Shown here piece by piece: positions 1 to 8,571 of a stretch of DNA of 64,000 bases; within the stretch, counting starts at the first letter, position 1, and every line of letters begins with the position of its first letter. This DNA is from Lewinellaceae bacterium. Lineage in GTDB: Bacteria; Bacteroidota; Bacteroidia; Chitinophagales; Saprospiraceae. The position numbers were made by a program, and so were the translations under genes. The stretch spans positions 558,001 through 622,000 of the forward strand of contig JACJYA010000003.1 in assembly GCA_020636315.1 (NCBI GenBank), in the 5' to 3' direction. The notes under the pieces are model-generated. The model saw nothing but the letters and a program-made list of their open reading frames with translations, did not search any database and was not told where the DNA came from.

Positions 1-1
1 A

Positions 2-811
2 CTCAGAGAACTGAACAACGAATCCCGCCTTTGGGACGTCCTCGTCGATCCCGCCCGCAAGATCCGGGTCGGCAATAAATTATATTTCAGCGATGATGAC
101 AACAACGAAGTCCTGGTAGCTGAAGTTGTGGATAACACCACCTCCCGCGGCCGCACGATCCGCTTTCTCTATGACGGCACCGATGAGGAATTTCAGAAAG
201 AACTCAACTACCTGGGCAATACCCCTCTGCCAAAATACATCGCCCGGCCGGCCGAGGAATTGGACCGGGAGCGCTATCAGACCGTTTATGCCAAGGAACT
301 CGGAGCAGTGGCTGCTCCTACCGCCGGGCTTCACTTCAGCCGGGAATTGCTCAAACGCCTCGAGATCAAAGGAATCGATTTTGCCGAACTGACCCTGCAT
401 GTCGGCCTGGGAACTTTCCGCAGTATCGATGTGGAAGACCTGTCCAAACACAAGATGGACGCCGAGTTTTTCCAGATCACCCAAAAGGCCGTCGATGTGG
501 TCAATAAGGCCAAAGACGGGAAACACCGGATTTGTGCCGTCGGGACAACTTCCATGAGGTCTATAGAATCTGCCGTATCTGCGGAGGGGCTACTCAAACC
601 GGCACAGGGCTGGACGAACCTGTTCATTTATCCGCCCTATGACTTCCATATTGCCGACTCCATGATCACGAACTTCCACCTGCCTAAGTCCAGCCTGCTG
701 ATCATGGTGTGTGCTTTCGGCGGTTATGACCTGATAATGGAAGCCTATCAGCAGGCAGTAAAAGAAGGATACCGATTTTTCAGCTATGGCGATGCCATGC
801 TGATCATCTGA
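2..811 (+). CDS. queA: tRNA preQ1(34) S-adenosylmethionine ribosyltransferase-isomerase, C-terminal part
   Basis: The reading frame is open from the left edge and ends at TGA 809-811, so the 5' end lies outside the window; about 269 residues are present. QueA transfers and isomerises the ribosyl part of SAM onto preQ1 in the wobble position of tRNA, making epoxyqueuosine in the cytoplasm. The stretch RYQTVYA followed by GAVAAPTAGLHF is the family signature, and later segments LHVGLGTFR and GTTSMRSIES are also typical. The usual length is about 350 residues, so roughly the first quarter is missing. A hairpin lies just downstream. No odd feature is seen in the part present. Confidence 0.95.
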   Translation, partial: LRELNNESRLWDVLVDPARKIRVGNKLYFSDDDNNEVLVAEVVDNTTSRGRTIRFLYDGTDEEFQKELNYLGNTPLPKYIARPAEELDRERYQTVYAKELGAVAAPTAGLHFSRELLKRLEIKGIDFAELTLHVGLGTFRSIDVEDLSKHKMDAEFFQITQKAVDVVNKAKDGKHRICAVGTTSMRSIESAVSAEGLLKPAQGWTNLFIYPPYDFHIADSMITNFHLPKSSLLIMVCAFGGYDLIMEAYQQAVKEGYRFFSYGDAMLII

Positions 812-844
812 TGCTTCAACCCTTTCATCAATAACCCAGGAAGG

Positions 845-878
845 AAAGCGTATCTTTTGAAAAACGGGTACGCTTTTC
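845..878 (+). terminator. Possible terminator after queA
   Basis: AAAGCGTA (845-852) pairs perfectly with TACGCTTT (869-876), which is followed only by TC. The stem is 8 bp with a 16-base loop and a weak U tract, so this is a plausible but weak intrinsic terminator between queA and the next gene. Confidence 0.4.
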
Positions 879-897
879 TCATTAAAGCCGGTAATGT

Positions 898-2067
898 ATG
901 CGCCGCCTTTTCCTCTACCTGCTACTATCAACAGCCTCTCTAACCGCATGGGCTCAGGAAAATCAGGAGTTGATGGTCCCTTTTTACTCTGAAACGCTGA
1001 GGGTCACCTACAACTCCAGCCTGCTGGTTCCGGAAAAGCCCGCGGTCAATGACCGCGCTCTGGCCCAGCACTTTCAGGCCCTCTCAAAGACAAACTTCTC
1101 CCCCCTTCTCCGCAGCCTTAGCCAGGCCAAAAAGGTGTTCCAACTCAACGACTGGTTTTATTTCCAACTGATGCGAAAGACGCTCAGCCAGCTGTATGAG
1201 GGCAGGAGCGATATTGAAAAAGAGCTAACCTGCTGGTTCCTGCTCTCCCAGGCCGGTTACGATACCCGGCTTGCCTATCTTGGAGAAGAGGTTTTCGTCT
1301 ATGTTTATACGGAAGATGCCGTATTTGAAGCTCCGGTGATCGAAGACCAGGGAAGGCAATTTGTTAACCTTACCGAGATCCGGACAGGAGGAGGCCGGCA
1401 GCGCGCCCTGTATTTACTCAACTTCCAGCCCAACCCACAGGGCAACGCATTCTCCTTTAAACTCACCAACCTGCCTTCATTGCGCCCCCGGGAAACCTCC
1501 GTCAAAATTCGCTTTCGCTTTCAGGGCCAGTGGCATGAACTGAATGTCAAAGCGGATGGGGCCATCCGGGAATATATGGCGGACTATCCCCTGATCGATG
1601 AATCCCAGTACCTTGACGTCCCCTTCTCTCCTACCCTTTCCTCTACGCTGCTGCCCCAGTTGCGCCAACTTACAAAAGGCAGGGCCGAATGGGAAATTGC
1701 TGAACTTCTGGCCGCACTGACCCGCTCCTCTTTTGCGTACAAAGAAGACAAGGAGTACTTCGGCTACAGCAAACCCATGGTCGCTGAGGAAGTGTTCCTC
1801 TACCCCTATTCTGACTGTGAAGACCGCTCCGCTCTGTATGTGCGCCTTGTCCAGGAACTCCTCGGCCTGCCGATGATCATTCTGGCCTACCCCGACCACC
1901 TGACCGTGGGAGTGGCCCTGCCTCAAACAAAGGGTGGGTTTGTTCGTTATAAAAGCAAAGCCTACTACATCTGTGACCCCACCGGCCCGGCCAACTCTGC
2001 GGTGGTCGGCGAAGTCCCGGAGGGTTACGAAGATACGCCATTCGATATCATAAAAGAATACAAATAA
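898..2067 (+). CDS. Secreted transglutaminase-like protein
   Basis: A 389-residue protein with an N-terminal signal peptide (about 20 residues, ending near AWAQ), so probably periplasmic. The C-terminal third has the order of a transglutaminase-like cysteine peptidase fold: Cys307 in SDCEDRS, His334 in YPDHLTVGV and Asp360 in YICDPTGP, a plausible Cys-His-Asp triad. The first 280 residues look beta-rich and match no family I recognise. It stands alone between queA and a small DUF2795 gene. The ATG at 898 gives a clean signal peptide and was kept. The substrate is unknown; proteins of this type are common and uncharacterised in Bacteroidota. The triad is read from the sequence; activity is inference. 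Confidence 0.7.
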   Translation: MRRLFLYLLLSTASLTAWAQENQELMVPFYSETLRVTYNSSLLVPEKPAVNDRALAQHFQALSKTNFSPLLRSLSQAKKVFQLNDWFYFQLMRKTLSQLYEGRSDIEKELTCWFLLSQAGYDTRLAYLGEEVFVYVYTEDAVFEAPVIEDQGRQFVNLTEIRTGGGRQRALYLLNFQPNPQGNAFSFKLTNLPSLRPRETSVKIRFRFQGQWHELNVKADGAIREYMADYPLIDESQYLDVPFSPTLSSTLLPQLRQLTKGRAEWEIAELLAALTRSSFAYKEDKEYFGYSKPMVAEEVFLYPYSDCEDRSALYVRLVQELLGLPMIILAYPDHLTVGVALPQTKGGFVRYKSKAYYICDPTGPANSAVVGEVPEGYEDTPFDIIKEYK

Positions 2068-2441
2068 CTGATAAACAGCCCCTTAAATAAAAAATAGCCG
2101 ATATCGTAACATTTGGCCTGCCAAATCCCGGATTAAAGTGAATTGAAAAAAAATTTAAGATATAATGTTTGGATAATAGCACAGGTTTTTTTTCATTTGC
2201 CGAAAATTAATTCCGCAATTATTTTGCTGTGAAGTAGAACTTTTTTACTAACTGTGCAATTAACAAAATATTAACCTACTTTGACGGAGAGCAACAACTA
2301 AAGAAATGCTTTATGAAATTTTGGTTTTTCATAAAGCATTATTATTCTTTCCCGATAAGAAGGCCTGTGAAAGTAACATTTTCCTCAGGGGCTCGTTTCA
2401 GCCTTGCAATTGTAAACGCGAACAATTAATCTGCTACTAAT
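2068..2441. other. 374-bp AT-rich intergenic region with a strong stem-loop
   Basis: No gene is supported here. The region is much richer in A and T than the flanks. It holds a perfect 14-bp inverted repeat, 2305-2318 with 2327-2340 around an 8-base loop, followed by an AT-rich but not T-only stretch. Upstream, a TACTTTG word at 2277-2283 resembles the Bacteroidota -7 element but is one base short of TAnnTTTG. The stem-loop could be a terminator of a short leader or small RNA, or an attenuator for the DUF2795 gene; nothing in the sequence decides between these. Confidence 0.5.
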
Positions 2442-2663
2442 ATGTATTGGACATTAGAACTTGCCTATCATCTTGAAGACGCTCCCTGGCCTGCAACCCG
2501 GGACGAGCTGATCGACTACGCAATCCGCTCGGGAGCACCTCTGGAAGTAATTGAAAACCTTAACCAGATGGAAGATGAAGGCGAACTGTACGAAAGTATC
2601 GAGGACATCTGGCCCGATTATCCCCGCAAAGACGATTTCCTCTTCAACGAGGATGAATACTGA
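2442..2663 (+). CDS. DUF2795 family small acidic protein
   Basis: A 73-residue acidic protein. The segment APWPATRDELIDYAIRSGAP followed by VIENLNQMEDEGELYES fits the DUF2795 pattern found as short stand-alone proteins in Bacteroidota and other phyla. There is no signal peptide or membrane segment, so it is probably cytoplasmic. It follows a long AT-rich leader with a strong stem-loop and precedes a strong terminator at 2785-2824, so it is likely a single-gene unit. Function is unknown. The ATG at 2442 is the only reasonable start. Confidence 0.75.
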   Translation: MYWTLELAYHLEDAPWPATRDELIDYAIRSGAPLEVIENLNQMEDEGELYESIEDIWPDYPRKDDFLFNEDEY

Positions 2664-2784
2664 CCAATACAGCCAGTGCTCTGAAGCCTGGCTGTAGGGG
2701 AGCTGCCGGCCACGATCGGGCCTTCTTGTTTGGGGTAACCTGATGCCCTAAACTCCGGCCTGAAGGCCTAAAGGGCCTGTACTG

Positions 2785-2824
2785 AAAGAGTTCCGAAGTT
2801 TAATCGCTTCGGAACTCTTTTTTT
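2785..2824 (+). terminator. Strong intrinsic terminator
   Basis: A perfect 14-bp stem, AAAGAGTTCCGAAG (2785-2798) with CTTCGGAACTCTTT (2807-2820), closes an 8-base loop and runs into a T tract ending at 2824. It ends the DUF2795 unit and lies just upstream of the next gene, which argues against any start of that gene before about 2850. Confidence 0.85.
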
Positions 2825-2894
2825 GCCACCACGCCAAAAAGACAGAAAAAAATGTAAATTTATCCTGTCACAATCGGCAAAAAAAAGGGGCCAC

Positions 2895-4406
2895 ATGAAA
2901 CACCTGATCGAGATCTCCAGGATCGTCACCAAAAAGAAAGTGCGGAAAATTGAAATTTTTGATGACCATGCACTCCGACACAAGAACAGCAAGTTCAATG
3001 AATTTTACGAAGCGCTGCGAGCCAAAAAATTCAAATCAGACCGCGATGCGGCCCACCATCTCTACGGCTGCGACCCCACAGACCCCAAATACCGCCAACT
3101 TAAATCGAGGTTCCGCAAACGCCTGCTCAACACACTGTTCTTTCTCGATGTCAACGTTCCATCGACCTCAAATTATGACCGGGCCTACTATTCCTGCAAT
3201 AAAGACTGGACTCTCGTAAAAACGCTGGCCTGGTACAATGCCCCACACACCGCTGCCCAACTGGCCCGCCAGGTGCTTAACAACTCCCTGAAGTATAACT
3301 TTGCCGACCTCATCGTCAACTGTTCCCGCATCCTGCGGGAATACTCCGCTGATATGGCTGACGAACGTTCTTTTGAGCTGTATGATAACTACATCAAGGA
3401 ATATTTGCCGGCTCTGGAAGCAGAGGTCACTTCCGAAGAATTGTACCAGAAAGTGGCTATGAATTATTATCAGCCTCTCCCTAAAAGCAAGAATCTGGTG
3501 GAAGAGGCCCAGGCCTACGGAGAAACACTGGTCAAACTGTCGGAACAATTCGACTCACCGGTGATCCATTACAATATGTACCTCGTCTGGGTTTACCGCT
3601 ACGAAATGCAACAGGATTTTGACGCCATGCTGGAAGTGTGCGATCGGGGAGAAAAATACATCGCCGAAAACCCTATCTTCAGCCAGGAAGAAAAGCTTCT
3701 GAAATTCCACACGAAAAAGATGTCCGCCTATCTTCATTTGCGCAACTACCGCGACGGGCGCATCAATGCCGAAAAATGCCTGAACCAACTCTCCGAAGGA
3801 GAGGAAGCCTGGTTTACTTTCATGGAATACTACTTCCTGCTGGCCATGCATACGGAGAACTACATCAACGCCATTGCTATTTTCAACCGGGCAACGGATA
3901 ACCCCAAATTCAAAAAGCTGGACGGCATAATCCAGGAAAAGTGGAACATTTTCGAAGGCTATGTCAATTACATCATAGAAAGTGAAGGAAAGTCTAATAA
4001 AGTTTTGCAGATGCAGCCCCAAAAAGGCTTTCGCGCTTCAAAAGTGCTCAACAGCCCCGTCCTGTACCCAAAAGGCCAGCGCATATTCTCCGTGCTGCTC
4101 ATCCTGCTTCAGATCCTCTTCCTGCTGGAGCGCAATACAATAAGCGGATTGCAGGAACGCATTGCCCGCCTGAAGAAATATGCCAACCGCCAGTTCCGAA
4201 AGGATGAATACTTCCGGCCGGTACAGTTCATCCGGTTGCTTCAACAGCTCAGCAAAGCCGAATTTCAGGTAGAGGAACTATCCAATACGGAAAAGTACCT
4301 CACTGCCCTGCAAAGCCACCCCTTCTTCTACCGGGGAATAGCCTCAGAACTGGAAGTCATCCCTTATGAGAAGCTCTGGGAACGGATACTGTCTTATCTG
4401 AAGTGA
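2895..4406 (+). CDS. Conserved helical protein of unknown function
   Basis: A 503-residue basic and strongly alpha-helical protein. I do not recognise a named family. The N-terminus (MKHLIEISRIVTKKKVRKIE) and the pattern of paired helices over residues 100-400 look like a TPR-type or other helical repeat array, and a hydrophobic stretch occurs near FSVLLILLQILFLLE. No signal peptide is seen. The frame is open upstream to a TTG at 2823, but that codon sits inside the terminator T tract, so the ATG at 2895 is taken as the start. The gene stands alone just before the cmk promoter. A role in structural scaffolding or signalling is conceivable but not supported. Confidence 0.65.
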   Translation: MKHLIEISRIVTKKKVRKIEIFDDHALRHKNSKFNEFYEALRAKKFKSDRDAAHHLYGCDPTDPKYRQLKSRFRKRLLNTLFFLDVNVPSTSNYDRAYYSCNKDWTLVKTLAWYNAPHTAAQLARQVLNNSLKYNFADLIVNCSRILREYSADMADERSFELYDNYIKEYLPALEAEVTSEELYQKVAMNYYQPLPKSKNLVEEAQAYGETLVKLSEQFDSPVIHYNMYLVWVYRYEMQQDFDAMLEVCDRGEKYIAENPIFSQEEKLLKFHTKKMSAYLHLRNYRDGRINAEKCLNQLSEGEEAWFTFMEYYFLLAMHTENYINAIAIFNRATDNPKFKKLDGIIQEKWNIFEGYVNYIIESEGKSNKVLQMQPQKGFRASKVLNSPVLYPKGQRIFSVLLILLQILFLLERNTISGLQERIARLKKYANRQFRKDEYFRPVQFIRLLQQLSKAEFQVEELSNTEKYLTALQSHPFFYRGIASELEVIPYEKLWERILSYLK

Positions 4407-4440
4407 ATACAGGGCCGTAAGGAGTTGAAGCGGGCTGAAA

Positions 4441-4471
4441 TTGGCAAAACCAATTCATCCCCCTATCTTTG
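4441..4471 (+). promoter_or_regulatory. Bacteroidota-type promoter of cmk
   Basis: TTG at 4441-4443, a 20-base spacer, then TATCTTTG at 4464-4471 match the Bacteroidota primary sigma consensus TTG-N19/21-TAnnTTTG exactly. Transcription would begin near 4478, leaving a leader of only about 14 bases before the TTG start codon of cmk. Confidence 0.75.
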
Positions 4472-4491
4472 AGCGCTGAAAAAACAAGAAT

Positions 4492-5163
4492 TTGAATAAG
4501 ATCATCATTGCCATAGACGGGTACTCCTCCTGCGGTAAAAGTACCCTTGCCAAAGGGATGGCCGCCAGGCTGGGGTATATGTACATCGACTCAGGGGCCA
4601 TGTATCGGGCCGTCACCCTGTTTTTTCTCCGCCACCAGATAAGCCTGCAGGATGAAGAACAGGTTCGCAAGGCCTTAAATGAAATCAATATCAGCTTTAA
4701 TGCCCAAAACCACACGATCCTCAACGGGGAAGATGTGGAAAGCGAAATCCGCAGAATGAGCGTTTCCAACTACGTCAGCCAGGTTTCGGCCATTCCCATT
4801 GTTCGGAGGGCTATGGTGCGCCAGCAACAGGCAATGGGCCGGGGAAAAGGTATTGTCATGGACGGGAGGGATATCGGTACGGTGGTATTCCCTGAAGCCG
4901 AACTGAAAATATTCCTGACCGCCGATCCGGAAATACGGGTGCAGCGGCGATTTGACGAGCTGAAAAACAAAGGCATAAAAAGCAGCCTGGAGGAAGTCCG
5001 CCAAAATCTTCGCCACCGGGACCACATCGACTCCACGCGGGAAGACAGCCCCCTGCTCCAGGCCCCCGACGCCGTTGTCATTGATAATTCGAACATGGCC
5101 CGGGAGGAGCAACTGGAATATGCCCTCGAGCTGGCCCGGTCAGCCGGAGCAACTACAGAGTGA
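4492..5163 (+). CDS. cmk: Cytidylate kinase, TTG start
   Basis: A 223-residue cytoplasmic kinase that phosphorylates CMP and dCMP with ATP. The P-loop IDGYSSCGKST, the segment YIDSGAMYRAVTLF, MDGRDIGTVVFPEA and the R-rich lid are all family signatures, and the length is normal. The start is TTG at 4492: an in-frame stop lies at 4477-4479 and no ATG or GTG falls between, so TTG is the only start that gives the full N-terminal strand. A textbook promoter ends 20 bases upstream. The stop overlaps a possible GTG of the next gene by four bases, indicating co-transcription with the lipoprotein that follows. Confidence 0.95.
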   Translation: MNKIIIAIDGYSSCGKSTLAKGMAARLGYMYIDSGAMYRAVTLFFLRHQISLQDEEQVRKALNEINISFNAQNHTILNGEDVESEIRRMSVSNYVSQVSAIPIVRRAMVRQQQAMGRGKGIVMDGRDIGTVVFPEAELKIFLTADPEIRVQRRFDELKNKGIKSSLEEVRQNLRHRDHIDSTREDSPLLQAPDAVVIDNSNMAREEQLEYALELARSAGATTE

Positions 5164-5174
5164 AATCCAGCGCT

Positions 5175-5846
5175 ATGAAGAAGCTACTCCCCTGCCTGGC
5201 CATACTCCTCCTGTTGTTAGCCTGCCGGAGGACGGGTAGTTCACCTGATCTGGATGAAGAATTCCGCTCCGGGCAACGCCTGCTTTTTTCCCAGCGCCGC
5301 CCCCTGGACTCATTGCTTACGATCACTCCGCCCCTGATAAGCCAATGGGACAGCTTCTGCCAGGCCTACAGCCGCCGGCTGGATAGCCCCGGCTCCCTCC
5401 CGCCGGAGAGCCGCCGCAATGTGGAAAAAGGGCTGGAGGAAGCCAGGGCCCGTATCCTGTCCTGCCGCCAGGACCCTTCCACCTACAACCTGGGAGGCGC
5501 CCTCAAGCAAGTGCTTGCCGAGGAACGGGTGCCGCTGCCCCTTCGCCTGAACGCCATTCAAAACCAGATGAAGCAGGCAACGGCATTTTACCAGGCCGCA
5601 AAGGCCAACCTTACGGCCCCTTTACCTGAAAAGTGCCGGCTGGCGGCAGAAAAACATCGCCTGTCCATCGAATTCCTCAATAACGAACTGATGGACTCCC
5701 TGCGCTCTTCCACCGTAAGCAGGCCTGAGATGCTGAGCTTTCAAGAGGCTGCCGAAGAAGCCAGAATAGCTCTTAAAGATTACCTGGCTTTCTGTGAAAG
5801 CCTTTACTTTGAGCACCAGGATTCCCTAATCTTTCGCAACTACTGA
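5175..5846 (+). CDS. Predicted lipoprotein of unknown function
   Basis: A 223-residue protein starting MKKLLPCLAILLLLLACR, with a lipoprotein signal and a cysteine after LLA. The rest is rich in Arg, Leu, Glu and Ala and appears helical, possibly partly coiled coil. I do not recognise a family. A GTG at 5160, overlapping the cmk stop by four bases, is an alternative start; the ATG at 5175 was chosen because it gives a more typical signal sequence. It probably shares the cmk transcript, which may only reflect convenient expression. Confidence 0.6.
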   Translation: MKKLLPCLAILLLLLACRRTGSSPDLDEEFRSGQRLLFSQRRPLDSLLTITPPLISQWDSFCQAYSRRLDSPGSLPPESRRNVEKGLEEARARILSCRQDPSTYNLGGALKQVLAEERVPLPLRLNAIQNQMKQATAFYQAAKANLTAPLPEKCRLAAEKHRLSIEFLNNELMDSLRSSTVSRPEMLSFQEAAEEARIALKDYLAFCESLYFEHQDSLIFRNY

Positions 5847-6084
5847 GTTCATTCCACCGCTGCCGGAAGGTTATGAACCCATTATCGGTGAAAGGGGCAT
5901 TAAACTTTCCGGGGGCAACACCGGGCCCCGGAAGGTGTAAACGGAAGAAACCGTCGAAGAAAATCAGAGGGATCGAATCGAAAGAAAGGCCGGCGGGCAC
6001 CGGCCGGAACATCCGATAACAAAGACGAACGGCCCCGGCAGAACGCCGGAGCCGAAGAACAATTTTATCTTTTTTCATCCGGGT
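5847..6084. other. Convergent intergenic region with GC-rich hairpins
   Basis: This stretch lies between a plus-strand lipoprotein gene and a minus-strand gene. It holds several GC-rich inverted repeats. The clearest pairs 5904-5914 (ACTTTCCGGGG) with 5926-5936 (CCCCGGAAGGT), with one mismatch; two more, in GGCCGG/CCGGCC and CCGGC/GCCGG words, lie between about 5980 and 6055. None has a clear T tract. They may act as a bidirectional transcription or decay barrier. Confidence 0.4.
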
Positions 6085-6507
6085 TTACAGGTCCCGGATC
6101 GAGTTTCTGTCAATCAAAATGTCTTTGAGTTCTTTGAGAAAAGCATATTGGTGAGGCATGACTTTCTTGAAAGCCTCTTTCAGCACGAAGAAAGTTCCGC
6201 TATCCATTTCGCCCAGGGCATCTTTCACCTGGCGGGCATCTTCATACAACATTCCTTTCAAAGAGGGGATCTCATGCCAGTCTCCTTCTACGGCCCAGGC
6301 TTCTTCGGTATCCCCGCTTTCCTGCTTTACAGGATCCAGTTCGATCAGGCGGTCTTCATTGCGCAGGGATTCGGAGCGCTGCCCGTTGAATTCTCCCTGC
6401 GGGATCTCCCAATTCTCTCCTTCTTCAGCTGAATTAACCAGAAAGACTTCCAGCCCTTTCTCCCGGAAACGATAGATGATAAGGTTCGCTTTCTTTAAAA
6501 GATCCAT
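6085..6507 (-). CDS. Nudix-like protein lacking a recognisable Nudix box
   Basis: A 140-residue cytoplasmic protein. The first 40 residues (KANLIIYRFREKGLEVFLV, then ENWEIPQGEFNG) read like the first strands of a Nudix hydrolase, including the IPQG-type turn that precedes the Nudix box. The box itself (G-x5-E-x7-RE-x2-EE) cannot be found, so catalysis is doubtful and the resemblance may only be structural. The C-terminal part (FVLKEAFKKVMPHQYAFLKE) resembles tails of Bacteroidota Nudix-like proteins. It follows the membrane protein gene on the same strand with a 129-base gap. Confidence 0.5.
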   Translation of the reverse strand: MDLLKKANLIIYRFREKGLEVFLVNSAEEGENWEIPQGEFNGQRSESLRNEDRLIELDPVKQESGDTEEAWAVEGDWHEIPSLKGMLYEDARQVKDALGEMDSGTFFVLKEAFKKVMPHQYAFLKELKDILIDRNSIRDL

Positions 6508-6636
6508 GACAAAGAATTTGTAGCCCGCGGCTTTTCACAAATTGATTCACAGGTGCATAACAGCAATTTCGGAAAAAGGTTTTAGCGCTGTCTGACAGGC
6601 CAAAGATAATCAACTCGTTGAGCTTTACCAACAGGC

Positions 6637-7305
6637 CTACCGATTTATGGACTGTTCGATAACCTCCAGCACGGCCAGAGAAAGAAATACGTCTTTTTCT
6701 TCCTGGGTCATATCTTCCCGGACGAACTCGAAAGCGCGCTGGCCTACCTTGGTGCTTTCTTCCTTGTTCAGCCTGGCCACATTGGCCACCTCCCGGTTAT
6801 TGACCAATACGGGCAGGAACTCTCCTGCGTCGCGGTTGATCTGGGCCAGCATCCGGTTGCCCTTTTTATTATACAGGCCCCCATCCTCTCTGAGCGTCCC
6901 GACTTTTTCCCGGTCAATGAGCACATCAATGCCCTTTTTGGTAGCGCGATAGACGAACTCCTGCCCTCCGGTTCGCACATAAAGCAGGGCATTCTTCCCC
7001 GGGCCCATATATTCTTTATAACTGTAGGCCATGACCGGTTCGTGGTAAATGGAAGTAAAAATACCTTTGGCCGACTTTCCAAAACCTTTCCGCATAATGT
7101 GTTTCTCCTGGTTGAAAGAAAAGAGTTCGACCTCTTCGCGGGTCAGTGGAACGAGGTCTCCGGCCCACTTGTCCATATCCTCCTTCATTTTGTCCAGGTC
7201 CTGCTGCAGCTTTCGGCTACCGGGAGCAAAGCTGGCGAAGACGCGCACCAGCAGGATAATGCCGGCTACTGCCATCAACAGGGTGAATAATGCAAATAAT
7301 GCCAT
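6637..7305 (-). CDS. Membrane-anchored protein of unknown function
   Basis: A 222-residue protein with one N-terminal membrane helix (about residues 2-24, ALFALFTLLMAVAGIILLV), followed by a charged stretch (SRKLQQDLDKMKEDMDKWAGD) and a beta-rich domain of about 150 residues. There is no lipobox, so the domain is likely held at the inner membrane by an uncleaved anchor. I do not recognise a family. The gene lies 20 bases after the SH3-like lipoprotein gene on the same strand and probably shares its transcript. Confidence 0.6.
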   Translation of the reverse strand: MALFALFTLLMAVAGIILLVRVFASFAPGSRKLQQDLDKMKEDMDKWAGDLVPLTREEVELFSFNQEKHIMRKGFGKSAKGIFTSIYHEPVMAYSYKEYMGPGKNALLYVRTGGQEFVYRATKKGIDVLIDREKVGTLREDGGLYNKKGNRMLAQINRDAGEFLPVLVNNREVANVARLNKEESTKVGQRAFEFVREDMTQEEKDVFLSLAVLEVIEQSINR

Positions 7306-7325
7306 GTTCCTTGGTTCTTCTGTTT

Positions 7326-8435
7326 TTAATGGTCGTAAATTCCCGTTCTGTAATTAAATCTTATGGCGTATTTTTCAGGGGTTTCAAACTGCAGGCGGCG
7401 TGCTTTCAGTGCAGCCTGCCCCTCCGGGCCGAGCACCCGAAATTCCCCCTGCAAAACCTCATCGAGTTCCGCAGTGGCCTTTTCCCTTGATTCCCAATAA
7501 GTAACATTTGCCCCAAGCATATCGTTCAGCAGCAGTAGCCGGAATCGGCCGATCCAGCCAGCCAGCAGATCCTCGTATTGCTGCAATTGATCTAATTTCT
7601 TCAGAAAGCGGAAATGAAGGCCCCTGCCCAACAGGCTGTGCACCTCCTTTTCGCCGGCCTGAAACTTCCATGCCGGGTAGAAGTATTCAATGCTATCCTC
7701 AGGATAGGCCATCAGGCAAAGTTCGATGAGGGCATCGTCTTCAATACCCTGCGTAGCCTTCGCCCGGGCCAGATACGGGCGGTAATCCATAAACAGATAA
7801 TACCCAAGGCCGTCATCCCTCAAATAAGGAACAAAGCCGGGAATGGCATCCTTTAACCAGAACAGGCCCTCCGGCCGCTCGCTTTCAAAAGCCCGCAGGG
7901 CAAGGGCCTGCACCAGGGAATCCCGCAGTTCAGCGCCCATTTCCATAGCCTGAACCACCATTCCGGCAGTATGGGCCTGTTCAAAGGCTTCTTCGTAAAG
8001 CTCGATCCTTTCCGCCAGCGGAGCCCCAAAGAGTGAACGCAGGCGAACAGGCATGGGCAGCCCCTTTTCATCCTCCAGGTTGTCAACGAATGCCAGGGCA
8101 TATATCCAACCCTCTGTTCCGTCCTCCAGCCGCGCCAGTAACCAGGGTTCTTCAAAAAACTTGCCTTCCAGTTCCAAGCGGGAGCTTAAAGTGCTTTGTT
8201 CATTCAGGCTCAGAGCCCGGCCACCGGGTTCCAGCCGACGGATGGCAGGGCTTTCCATTCCCGGCTCTTCACGAATACTAAAACCGGGCTGTTTAACCTC
8301 CATCCATCCATCCGGCAGCGATTTTTCCTGCCCGGCGGGGCGCTCTTTCCCGGATGGCTTCCCGCGGCAGGCCCAATGCCCCCCGGCCAGCATCAATAAA
8401 AATGCCAATCCCATCATCTGCTTCGCCTTCATCAT
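7326..8435 (-). CDS. SH3-like domain lipoprotein
   Basis: A 369-residue protein with a lipoprotein signal ending in GGHWAC. After a charged linker, residues about 45-115 look like a bacterial SH3 domain (GFSIREEPGMESPAIRRLEPG through GTEGWIYALAFVD), which in related proteins binds peptidoglycan or peptides. The remaining 250 residues are helical and unrecognised. Two starts are possible (MMKA, first or second Met); the choice changes nothing of note. The operon continues into the membrane-anchored gene at 6637-7305. The gene sits downstream of the rpoD terminator, so it should have its own promoter, which I could not locate. Confidence 0.6.
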   Translation of the reverse strand: MMKAKQMMGLAFLLMLAGGHWACRGKPSGKERPAGQEKSLPDGWMEVKQPGFSIREEPGMESPAIRRLEPGGRALSLNEQSTLSSRLELEGKFFEEPWLLARLEDGTEGWIYALAFVDNLEDEKGLPMPVRLRSLFGAPLAERIELYEEAFEQAHTAGMVVQAMEMGAELRDSLVQALALRAFESERPEGLFWLKDAIPGFVPYLRDDGLGYYLFMDYRPYLARAKATQGIEDDALIELCLMAYPEDSIEYFYPAWKFQAGEKEVHSLLGRGLHFRFLKKLDQLQQYEDLLAGWIGRFRLLLLNDMLGANVTYWESREKATAELDEVLQGEFRVLGPEGQAALKARRLQFETPEKYAIRFNYRTGIYDH

Positions 8436-8495
8436 AGACTTTGTAAATGAAACAGCCTCTATTCAGGATATTTTCTTCCAACAACGTTAAATTAA

Positions 8496-8529
8496 CAAAA
8501 AATCCACCTCCCCGAAACGGAGAGGTGGA
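8496..8529 (-). terminator. Intrinsic terminator of rpoD
   Basis: On the minus strand the stem TCCACCTC-x-CGG closes a GAAA-like loop against the CCG-x-GAGGTGGA arm (8503-8529 on the plus strand), and the following bases are a T run (A run at 8497-8502 on the plus strand). It lies about 40 bases after the rpoD stop. Confidence 0.8.
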
Positions 8530-8571
8530 AGCTTTTCTTTATTGCGGAGCTTATGGCTCCTTTTTTTTGCC

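Noticed and set aside
2823..2894. Extended TTG start for the helical protein at 2895
   Set aside because: The TTG sits in the T tract of a strong terminator, and the added 24 residues have no supporting pattern.
5773..6078. A 101-codon minus-strand frame between the lipoprotein and Nudix-like genes
   Set aside because: It overlaps the end of the lipoprotein gene in antisense, crosses GC-rich hairpins and has no recognisable pattern.
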